NCBI GenBank assembly: GCA_016711805.1
Contig: JADJSH010000033.1
Span: forward strand, 1 to 7,851
Reading direction: 5' to 3'
DNA: 7,851 nucleotides
Origin: Bacteroidota bacterium
GTDB taxonomy: Bacteria; Bacteroidota; Bacteroidia; B-17B0; Aurantibacillaceae
In this document: in pieces, positions 1-6,587 of the stretch
Numbering within the stretch: position 1 is the stretch's first letter
How the letters are laid out: the number at the start of each line of letters is the position of its first letter
Notes under the pieces: model-generated
The model's input: only the letters and a program-made list of their open reading frames with translations
What the model was told of the DNA's origin: nothing
Database searches by the model: none
Position numbers and translations under genes: made by a program

Positions 1-133
1 TTGTCTACCGAAATGCTACTAACAAAGATACTATGTTCGTGGACTTTTGCAAAGCGAAAATAATTGTCTTTCGCGGAGCGACCGCTTTTGCAAAAGCTTT
101 GATGTCCGCCCGCATTTTTGGTAGGTGCTGTTA
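1..133. repeat. Repeat A, right part of a palindromic cassette-boundary repeat (left arm cut by window edge)
   Basis: The right arm at about 105-133 reads CCGCCCGCATTT, then TAGGTGCTGTTA, and is nearly identical to the right arm of repeat C (5874-5901). Inside it are the loop motif TCTTTCGCGGAGCG (67-80), a perfect 14-bp palindrome GCTTTTGCAAAAGC (84-97), and an inner stem pairing 44-56 with 83-96 with one bulge. The left arm, with the expected TAACG start, lies before base 1. The nearest gene on its right is the regulator, whose stop is at 357. No protein-coding role is seen; it is inferred to be the same element as repeats B-D. Confidence 0.7.
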
Positions 134-356
134 CCTGATGCCAGCCTATTTTTTGAAAAAAGTACCAATAGAAACCAATGTTACTAATTACGAAACCATA
201 TGTCTGACAGAAACCGAATGCCACCTATTAGCAATTTGGAAAATTGCCAGAGCGTAAGAAAAGTTTACAAGCTTTTTTGCAAAATTAGGATTGCAGGGCT
301 GATTTGTGCGTTTTGCAAATGGGCTTGGAAACTTAGGGGAGCAAATTAACGTTGGT

Positions 357-710
357 CTATTTACTATTTTTGTGTCCGTTGATGATTTTAACGATTTCAC
401 TTAACTGATCTAAGGGAATTGTTTTGATTGTGTCTTGCCAGTTTAGGTCGGTATTCTGTTTCTTTAACCTAGTTATAGGATGGGTGTCTGCTAATTTCTC
501 ATTGCGGTTAGGTGTCCAAACAAGTAAGTCGTTTGGTGTACAGTTGAGTAAGGAACAAAGCTTGTCGATGTGACTTAACCTAAATGTAACTGTCTTAGCA
601 TTAAGAAGGTTGTGAGCAGTATATGAAGGGAAGCCCGCACTTGTGAGGTAAGAGAAGGGTTTATCAATACCGCGTGCTTTAAAAATGGGTTGTAAGTTGA
701 GAGATAACAT
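357..710 (-). CDS. XRE-family (HTH_26-like) transcriptional regulator
   Basis: This 117-aa protein looks like the small Bacteroidota Cro/C1-type regulators of the HTH_26 kind. The N-terminal 'LNLQPIFKARGI' is followed by a helix-turn-helix core at about residues 19-66 (AGFPSYTAHNLL ... FRLSHIDKLCSLLNCTPNDLL). The 'LCSLLNCTPNDLLVW' stretch is the characteristic last helix of such domains. The tail (about residues 70-117) is charged and ends HKNSK. The ATG at 708-710 is the natural start; no Shine-Dalgarno sequence is visible, as usual in this phylum. Its 5' end overlaps the start of the plus-strand repeat ORF by 26 bp, and its upstream DNA consists of the 21-bp repeat array. That makes autoregulation through the array plausible but unproven. 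It is the only cargo gene of this size that reads without a break. Target genes are unknown. Confidence 0.85.
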   Translation of the reverse strand: MLSLNLQPIFKARGIDKPFSYLTSAGFPSYTAHNLLNAKTVTFRLSHIDKLCSLLNCTPNDLLVWTPNRNEKLADTHPITRLKKQNTDLNWQDTIKTIPLDQLSEIVKIINGHKNSK

Positions 711-948
711 ATTGCAGTCGCTAAAAATTAAAACGCAGGTTAAAGATATTAAAAATCCTATTCAAATACTTAAAACGCAGGAAAAAAAAGTTAAAATGCA
801 GAAAGTAGTTCTTAAAACGCATATTAAAAAAGTTAAAATGCAGTATAAAATAGTTAAAACGCCATATAAAAAAATTAAAACTCCTATTCAAAAAATTAAA
901 ACTATTGTTGAAGAAATTAAAAATCGCCTTAATCTATTTTTTGATTAG
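685..948 (+). CDS. Lysine-rich heptad-repeat ORF, hypothetical small coiled-coil protein
   Basis: The open frame of 87 codons starts at ATG 685 and ends TAG 946-948. From about residue 13 it consists of ten 7-residue units of the form x-x-(I/V/L)-K-(T/M/N)-x-x, for example KKIKTPI, QKIKTIV and EEIKNRL. Hydrophobic residues fall at positions 3 and 7 of each unit, the 4-3 spacing of a coiled coil, though several units have Pro at position 6. The protein is very basic and has no Cys, signal peptide or membrane segment. The frame stays open through all units, which favours coding. However, the DNA repeat itself (an A-rich 21-bp period) would keep a frame open, so it may be a DNA element with no product. 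It overlaps the regulator's 5' end and converges on the S9 peptidase stop with 19 bp between. I do not recognise a named family. Confidence 0.4.
   Translation: MGCKLRDNILQSLKIKTQVKDIKNPIQILKTQEKKVKMQKVVLKTHIKKVKMQYKIVKTPYKKIKTPIQKIKTIVEEIKNRLNLFFD
728..937. repeat. Ten 21-bp tandem units with phased TTAAAA tracts
   Basis: TTAAAA begins at 728, 749, 770, 791, 812, 833, 854, 875, 896 and 917, exactly 21 bp apart each time. Four units continue as TTAAAACGCA or TTAAAACGCC and two as TTAAAATGCAG. Units 3-4 and 5-6 form a 42-bp higher-order repeat, and units 2 and 8 share CTCCTATTCAAA-like sequence. Extra A-runs often sit midway between (782-789, 826-831, 868-873, 890-895). Twenty-one bp is two helical turns, so the tracts face one side of the helix and bent DNA is expected. 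The array lies directly upstream of the regulator gene. Confidence 0.9.
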
Positions 949-967
949 AATAGAAAAAATAATCAGT

Positions 968-3261
968 CTAATTTAATTTAAAGTTTGTAGGAGGATTAAC
1001 GTTTAAAAGATTTTTAACGAAAAAATCCCAACGTTTACGGGTTGCAAATTTATTTTTGAAAATATCTTCATGTCCTGAACTAGGAATAACAACCATATCA
1101 AAGTCTTTATTTAATTTAATTAATTCATCTGCTAGTTTCATTGTTGCAACAATATTGACATTGTTGTCTATTGCGCCATGTAATAATAACAATTTTCCAT
1201 TTATTTTATTTGCATTAAATATATTGGATTGCTCTTGATAGTTTTTATCTAAAAGTCCCATATATAATTCATAATAAAATTCTTTATCTATTCGAAAATC
1301 ATGACATCCTGCAGAAGAAACAGCAACCTTATAAAATTCCGGATGAATGATTAATGCTCTTGTTGCATCATACCCTCCATGCGAATGTCCGAAAATTCCA
1401 ACACGAGTAGTGTCCATATATGTTTGCTTTTTCGACATTTCTTTAATTGCTTTGATGTGATCTAAACATCCAATATCTCCCAAATTTTTATATGAAAAAT
1501 CATGAAATGTCTTAGAACGAAAACCAGTTCCTAAACCGTCAATATTGATTATTATAAAACCTAATTCTGATAAGGGATTATTACCACTATTTAATACTTG
1601 TGAAAAAGACTTGGGAGTTCTAATTATATATGGCCCAGAGTATGATTCGTCAATTATGGGATATTTTTTAGTACTATCCAATGTGGACGGAAAATATATT
1701 ACACCATATATATCTGTAATACCATCTCTTGCTTTTATTTTAAAGGGAGTTGGGGGATTCCATCCTCTTGATTTTAATTCACTAATATCTATTTTTTCTA
1801 GTTCCATAATAATGCGACCATCCTTTATCGAACGTATAACCCACGTAGTTGGAAGTTGAACCGTAGAATATGAGTCAACGAAATATTCAGGATTGTTAAT
1901 AAAAAATATATCGTGGTTTGCTTTTTCTGGAGTCAGTAATTTTAAATTACTTCCATCAAAACTGATGCTGTATAGTTGTTTCAAATATGGATCCATATAG
2001 GAATCAACTCCAGAAGCCATAAAATAGATTTTTCTATTTTGATAGTCTACTCTTTGTATTTCTCTCACAACATATTCTCCTTTTGTAATTTGATTTTTTA
2101 ATAATCCTGTTTTTAAATCGTATAGATATATATGGTTCCAACCATCTTGTTCAGACATCCAAACAAATTCATTTGAATTGGAAGACGGTTCAAAATATTC
2201 AAATAAAATATCTACATAGGTTTTTGAACTTTCATTTAGAATTGTTTTTGTTTTACCTGTGTATAAATCTATTTCTAATAAACTTCTTGAACTATATCCT
2301 CTTTTATGGGTAATTGTATAAACTTTTTTCAAGTCATCTGTCCAATAAAATATATCTGGAATAAAATTTAGTAAAAAAGATGGTGTGGATGGCAAATCAA
2401 TATTTGTGATTTTTTTAGTTTCAACATCGTATATAAAAGCTGTAACCATTGTTAAATCAGTATCGCCAGGCATGGCTCGTTCTGTTGAAATCGTATGAGG
2501 TCTCAATCCATTTGTTTGAGACCATTGAAGTGATTTCATATACTGTGTTTTACTTCTGTCAAATTTGGGAATAATAATTTTCTTTGAATCAGGTGACCAA
2601 AAAGCAATTAATTCGTAATTAGGCTTTTCTTTATTGGTTTCGTCAAATGAATCATAATATTCTAACCATGTACCATAATTAATCGTTTCATTTCCATCCT
2701 GAGTAATATTAATGATATTGCCTGATAAATTATCTTTAAGTTTCAAATTGAAATTATCGATACTTATAGTATATTTCGCATCTGGTGATATTTGCTCAAG
2801 AGGATCGGACTCTGTTTCAGCTGCAATTCTGGTAATTTGATTTTTTTCAATATTGTATTTCCAATTTGTAGTATCTATACTAAAAGAAAAAGATTTTAAT
2901 TGTTTATCAAAACCAATTTTTTTAAAAGGCAAGCTGAATGGTAAATAATTTATACCAGTTTTAAGAACAAGTTCTTTGGTGAATTTATCTTGATCAAAAG
3001 CTAATTTTTAGTTTTTTCTTTAGGATTTATAATAACAAATTCGGCACCTCTTTTTGTTTGTTTTAAATATGTGAAAGATAATGACTCTTCAATTCCTCTA
3101 AAGTCAATTATACGATTATAAGCATATTTGTTCAAGGTGTCGCTTACAAAATTAGTAGCTCTTTCATAATCTCTAATTGTACCTTGAGAAATGCAAAAGT
3201 GATTAGTCAAAACCAGTAATACAATCCATATTCGATTTAATATGTGTTTTTTCGTTTTCAT
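968..3261 (-). CDS. Exported DPP-like S9 family serine peptidase (one frameshift near 3005)
   Basis: This is a peptidase of the dipeptidyl-peptidase IV / prolyl oligopeptidase type, probably periplasmic or surface-exposed, cleaving short peptides. The ATG at 3261 opens a signal peptide (MKTKKHILNRIWIVLLVL, then HFCISQ). A beta-propeller region follows, marked by 'MSEQDGWNHIYLYDL', then an alpha/beta-hydrolase domain. With one base restored the product is 764 aa, and the catalytic triad is Ser627 (GHSHGGY), Asp699 (GAIDNNV) and His731 (SSGHED). The family's 'GLGTGFRSKTFHDFSYKNLGD' region is intact in character. As read, the N-terminal frame stops at TAG 3001-3003, and the rest continues in another frame from about 3007 (LAFDQDKFTKEL ...). 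The break sits in a T5 run (3005-3009), so one missing base restores the protein. A long leader with hairpins lies upstream. The exact substrate is unknown. Confidence 0.85.
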
Positions 3262-3398
3262 AGTTGTCAAATATATTAAAATTAGCAGGTTTTAAAAGAA
3301 AATATTTAAATTACAATACGCCTGTGGCTTGCGGACTTGACCGAGCGGAGCGAGCCCCGCAAAATAGTGCTGAAAGCACACCTTATTGTGTGGGGAGG

Positions 3399-3454
3399 TA
3401 ATTTAGCTTATTTGGTTTTTGCCTGCCTTTTGCAAAAACAAATGTGCTAAATTA
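3399..3454. repeat. 56-bp inverted repeat, miniature TAAT...ATTA hairpin
   Basis: The arm TAATTTAGC (3399-3407) pairs perfectly with GCTAAATTA (3446-3454). The stem continues inward as GTTTTTGC (3415-3422) with GCAAAAAC (3432-3439), and a 9-nt loop closes it; a few mismatches lie between. Its flanks, AGG before and TGGGAT after, resemble those of the large repeats (AGGTAAC, GTTATGGG). It may be a degenerate or miniature relative. Confidence 0.6.
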
Positions 3455-3463
3455 TGGGATAGC

Positions 3464-3484
3464 AAAAACGGCTTTGTCAAGCCG
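3464..3484 (-). terminator. Terminator-like stem-loop followed by a U-run
   Basis: Read on the minus strand, CGGCTT pairs with AAGCCG around a GACA loop and is followed directly by TTTTT. A second AAGCCG copy lies upstream in transcript order (complement of 3495-3500). It could pair with the same CGGCTT and prevent the terminator, an attenuator-like layout about 200 nt before the peptidase start. The stem is only 6 bp, so strength is uncertain. Confidence 0.45.
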
Positions 3485-3589
3485 ATAAACTGTTCGGCTT
3501 CTGCACACAGGACTACCGAGTTTAGTAAGGTCTAAATGAAGTTTTGTGTCTAAAGTTATAGTTTGATTTTTCAGTCGGCTGGTTGCAGG

Positions 3590-3708
3590 TAACGTTTTGC
3601 AGCTACAAGAAGTGTGGCGATTTCGAAGCACAAAACGGTCTATCACCACTTACGAAGCACAAAGCTACATTTAACCATTGAACCGCCAATTTCTTGTAGG
3701 TGATGTTA
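3590..3708. repeat. Repeat B, 119-bp attC-like palindromic repeat
   Basis: It opens TAACG at 3590 and closes GTTA at 3705-3708. The arm CTACAAGAA (3603-3611) pairs perfectly with TTCTTGTAG (3691-3699), and GTGTGGCG (3612-3619) pairs imperfectly with CCGCCAAT (3683-3690). Between the outer TAAC/GTTA and the arm lies an unequal unpaired stretch (GTTTTGCAG against TGAT), as in the central spacer of integron attC sites. The loop holds TTTCGAAGC (3621-3629). Length fits the attC range. The stop codon of the glycosidase lies 32 bp beyond the GTTA end. Confidence 0.75.
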
Positions 3709-5721
3709 TGGGCTGCCCTTCTTTTGTCATTCATATTGGTCTATTGTTTTATAAATTTTACTGTCTGCTGTGGATGGTTTTTTAGTTGAATAAAATAAAT
3801 TCCAATTGATAATTCTGAAACATTAATTACTGTCGAAAATTGTTTTAAGTCAACTGTTTTAACTAAGGTTCCAATTGAATTATAAATTTGGACAGTCTCT
3901 GTATTTACTTGCTGTGATGAGAATGCTATAGTCAAACTTTCGGAAGTTGGGTTTGGATAAACGAGAAAATTGTTTTTATTAAAATTATTTTCAGTAATGT
4001 GTACTATTTATTCCGGGAATATTAATTTTAAATAAACAAACTGCATTGGGCTGTAGTGAAAATGAATATTGACCTGCATTTACTGAAATAGTCGAGAAAT
4101 TAATATTTTGATTAGGAAGTATTGCGGAAATAGCAGATGGGTGGGTATAGCCAGCAGTTAGCAAGGAGTCATACTTAAATTGCATATTGTTTTGTGTTGA
4201 GTCAACTATGAATAATTGTCCGGAATAATTTCCTGTATATCCACCAATATTCAAATAAAAATTGTCTTGGTGAAGTTGCAATAGAGTCATAGTGCTGGTA
4301 AAATTCCAATTGAATTATTAATTGCAATTTGCATGGCGTTGGAGTTTGGGATAGTAATTAGTCCTTTGTAAATCGAGTCAAGGTGCGATACACTGTTACC
4401 GACAATATCAATATATCCAGCACTGTCTAATTGATTTGCGTTAAATTGCCCTTGATACAATGTATAATTAAAAGCTTCAATAAAAGGAGGAGGGCAATAA
4501 TTAGAGACAAGAACGAATAGGGTGTCGTTAATAACTGATGAAACTCCGTCATAAGGAGCAGAGCCAGTCAATTTTACAAGTCGTTCCATTAGTTTTTCTG
4601 AAAGCAAAATACTATTGTAAGCAGGTTTATGAATAGTACCATAAGTTAGCAAACCATAGTCGTTATGAAACTCCGTAGTGCTGGGATTAAAATCTTGCCA
4701 AGCCGCAATTGAATTATTAGATATTGCAGTTTTGGACAATTCGATTTGAGCTTTAAGCATATATGATGTTGCAAGTCTAGTATCTCTTATTTGAGATGGG
4801 GCATTCCATTCGCTTACAATTAATGGAATGTTAGGTAGAGAAAGAGCAACTAATTTTTGCTGAATATAATTTGTACCATTAGCAAATTCCTGATACGAGA
4901 TATTAAAGTTGTGCCATGTAATAAAGTCAGGTACTTTATTCCAAATTACTGTGGAGTCCAATAGCTGTCCAATAAGCGAAGAGTCAGCTTTCGTATTAGA
5001 GATATGTCCATAAGGGGTTGCCAATAAATATTAGTTGCCCAAAAATTTACTGCGGGTCCGCCAGCTTTTGTAGTAGGATTTGCTGATTTTATTCCATCAT
5101 ATGTTCTTTTGTAAAGTGTAAAATATTCATTCATTGTTCCAGTCCACGATCCCAAATCGGGTTCATTCCAAATTTCAAAATAGGCGTTTGAAATTCCAAA
5201 CTGATTTACAATCTTTGAGGTTATGCTATCTACAACGGTTTGCCAAGTGTTCCAATTAGCTGGGGGTTTTGTATTTAAAACATACCAACCTGGAGTTGAT
5301 GAAGGAGAACCGTTTGACGAACTACTAAGCCAGGCAGGCATTTTCTCAAAAATGAAAATGAGTTTATTGCATTTTAATGATAAATTCTGCAAGTCTGTCT
5401 GTACTGTAGAAAGCAAAGAAAGACAACTCGATAAATTCGATGTATTGTTCAATACGCTTTCTATCACATTTGTTCGTATAGAATTTTGCTGAATACCATT
5501 ACCCATAAAATCACTAGCAGCATTAGACGTCTTTGGAACGTAAAAAACTCCGGGTGTTAAGTTTATGTTCACAGGAACAACCAAAGAGTCGGGGAAAATA
5601 TTTAAAACAGATTGCCCGTTGGCTAAATTTTGTCCAAGTATTCCTGTTGTAATGATAATTTTCAATAGTTTATTCATATGTCATTTTTTTTAGGATGTCG
5701 TCATGGGAGTTTGCCCATAAC
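3705..5721 (-). mobile_element. Putative cassette 2: type IX-secreted glycosidase between repeats B and C
   Basis: The segment is bounded by GTTATGGGC (3705-3713) and its exact inverse GCCCATAAC (5713-5721). It carries one minus-strand gene whose stop is near the first end and whose start is 36 bp inside the second end. There is little room for a promoter, as in integron cassettes. The second end also lies in a local near-palindrome (5700-5721), which is an alternative pairing partner. Mobility is inferred only from structure. Confidence 0.45.
3741..5677 (-). pseudogene. GH39-like glycoside hydrolase with type IX secretion tail, broken by three frameshifts as read
   Basis: Likely a secreted xylosidase-type enzyme acting on plant or other polysaccharide. 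The ATG at 5677 opens a signal peptide (MNKLLKIIITTGILGQNLAN). The clan-A fold shows the acid/base motif 'FEIWNEPD' (Glu172) and, in the next frame, the nucleophile motif 'LIVSEWNAP' (about residue 289), with 'PDFITWHNF' between. A C-terminal beta-sandwich ('NIGGYTGNYSGQLFIVDS') precedes the sorting tail ('FLVYPNPTSESLTI' to 'VKFIKQ'), the type A Por signal for type IX secretion. Breaks are near 5023-5035 (one base missing), at 4287-4290 (one missing; TGA overlaps ATG) and near 4000-4008 (one extra). Repairing all three gives 645 aa with all domains in order. The four open pieces are 5677-4946, 5024-4287, 4290-3991 and a tail from about 4007 to 3741. Substrate specificity is not determinable here. 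Confidence 0.75.
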
Positions 5722-5901
5722 GTTTTGGAGCTAAAAGAAGTGCGGTTTTGAAACCGAAATGTTTTCTACCCACACAATATTAATTAGTTGCCGAAATACT
5801 GTACTCTTTTTTGCCTACATAAAAATAACAAACTTTCGCGAAGCGGCAACTTGTAGGCAAAAAACTTATACTTCCGCCCGCATTTTTTTTAGGTGCTGTT
5901 A
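5718..5901. repeat. Repeat C, 184-bp palindromic repeat with nested stems
   Basis: It opens TAACG at 5718 and closes GTTA at 5898-5901. The outer arm CTAAAAGAAGTGCGG (5731-5745) pairs with CCGCATTTTTTTTAGG-like sequence at about 5877-5893. Nested inside are GTTGCCG/CGGCAAC (5787-5793, 5844-5850), which would compete with a perfect 13-bp inverted repeat TTTTTTGCCTACA/TGTAGGCAAAAAA (5807-5819, 5852-5864). At the centre is ACTTTCGCGAAGCG (5832-5845). The left arm is close to that of repeat B and the right arm close to that of repeat A. It lies 40 bp from the glycosidase start and 38 bp from the lipoprotein stop. Confidence 0.75.
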
Positions 5902-6587
5902 CTTGCTGTAGGGGATATACAGAATATTGACCATTGTTATTATAAGTTTGCCAATACTTTTATTTTCTTAATTTTCGATAGAAAATATTGTTCTCTATCT
6001 TTTTCCGGATAATAAAAAATGCCTTGTGGGATTGCATCAACCCATGTCTTAGCTGCTTCTTTTTTTTCTTCTGCTGTGAAAGGAATAAAATATGCATTAG
6101 AATTACACTTAGATTTAATAAGAGTGATGGGGTCTATTATATGTTTCCTTGTTTTACCTTTAGCATAATCGTCTTCTGAATTTGCATTTTCGTCTTGACT
6201 ATTGGGATAATAGAATTCGTCAGTTAATGTATATATTATTGATGAGTCTGTTAGGTTATATTTTCCCGAATAAATGCTGCCAGAATCACATGTCATACAC
6301 GATGGACTAATTATAATATTTCCCTTGTCTGTAAGATAAAGTACACCAAAAATTCCTGAGTCACCTGGAATTATAAGTCAGTGCTACAAAACTTAGGTCC
6401 GAGTCTCAGCGTAACGAAGGAAAGATTTGAAAAAGAAACAGGTTTGACTGTAGTATTGTCTTGCGACAACTGTTGTTATCAGCGCATGACGTCAAAATGA
6501 TTATTGATGTCGAAAAGAATAAAATTGTTTTTTTCATATTGTTTGTTTGTTAGTTAGTGTCTTTTTTGTCCCCCTATTGCAAGTAAC
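5898..6587 (-). mobile_element. Putative cassette 3: single lipoprotein gene between repeats C and D
   Basis: The 690-bp segment is bounded by GTTACTTGC (5898-5906) and the exact inverse GCAAGTAAC (6579-6587). After two mismatches TAGGGG matches as well, for 15 of 17 positions. It holds one minus-strand gene, with 38 bp to one end and about 46 bp to the other before the repeat core. It is the clearest one-gene cassette in the window. Mobility is inferred, not shown. Confidence 0.5.
5940..6537 (-). pseudogene. Lipoprotein of unknown function, frameshifted as read
   Basis: The ATG at 6537 opens a clear lipoprotein signal peptide, MKKTILFFSTSIIILTSC, with lipobox LTSC, so the mature protein would be attached to a membrane through Cys18. 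This frame stops at TGA 6406-6408. The main body (LIIPGDSGIFGVLYLTDKG ... KIKKIKVLANL) is in another frame, open from 6377 to the TAA at 5940. Two missing bases, one near 6400-6430 and one near 6377-6383, join the pieces through the frame reading LRLGPKFCSTD and give about 199 aa. The body has paired Cys residues ('SPSCMTCDSGS') and a Lys/Asp-rich C-terminus. The longest piece could be read alone from ATG 6296 as 118 aa, but that would discard an obviously coding stretch upstream. I do not recognise the family. Neighbouring repeats suggest it is a stand-alone cassette gene. Confidence 0.65.

Larger units (their letters stand above)
3262..3586 (-). other. Gene-free leader of the S9 peptidase gene
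   Basis: No convincing coding frame is seen in this 325-bp stretch. It is rich in hairpins. 3329-3362 is a GC-rich fold around ACCGAGCGGAGCGAGCCCC. 3368-3380 is GTGCT/AGCAC with a GAA loop. 3377-3392 has CACAC/GTGTG arms. A large 56-bp inverted repeat lies at 3399-3454 and a terminator-like stem at 3464-3484. The other cassettes have only about 40-50 bp between the repeat and the start codon, so this leader is unusual. It may be a regulatory mRNA leader or the remains of other cassettes. Confidence 0.5.
130..3593 (-). mobile_element. Putative cassette 1: regulator, heptad-repeat ORF and S9 peptidase between repeats A and B
   Basis: The segment starts GTTACCTG at 130-137, and its other end (3586-3593) is the inverse, CAGGTAAC. 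After three mismatches the match resumes with CCAGCC (141-146) against GGCTGG (3577-3582), giving 14 of 17 matching positions. These terminal inverted repeats overlap the GTTA and TAAC cores of repeats A and B. It is the largest of the segments (about 3.5 kb) and the only one with a gene on the plus strand, so it may be a fusion of more than one unit. Mobility is inferred from structure only; no recombinase is present. Confidence 0.45.

Noticed and set aside
33..257. Plus-strand open frame of 74 codons across the end of repeat A
   Set aside because: It runs through the palindromic arm of the repeat, its composition is irregular, and no domain is recognisable; a minus-strand frame at 188-400 is equally unconvincing.
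728..937. Plasmid-type iteron origin
   Set aside because: The period and A-richness fit, but there is no Rep gene, DnaA box cluster or other origin component nearby.
3268..3275. TATATTTG on the minus strand, matching the Bacteroidota -7 promoter consensus TAnnTTTG
   Set aside because: It lies only 6 bp before the peptidase ATG, and no TTTG -33 element is seen at the right distance; in AT-rich DNA a chance match is likely.
3452..3649. Minus-strand frame of 65 codons over the leader and repeat B
   Set aside because: It covers the terminator-like stem and the repeat arm; its Cys/Arg-rich translation looks like non-coding sequence read as protein.
4287..4290. ATGA overlap as translational coupling of two separate genes
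   Set aside because: The downstream frame has no start-like N-terminus and continues the glycosidase C-terminal sandwich, so a frameshift explains it better.
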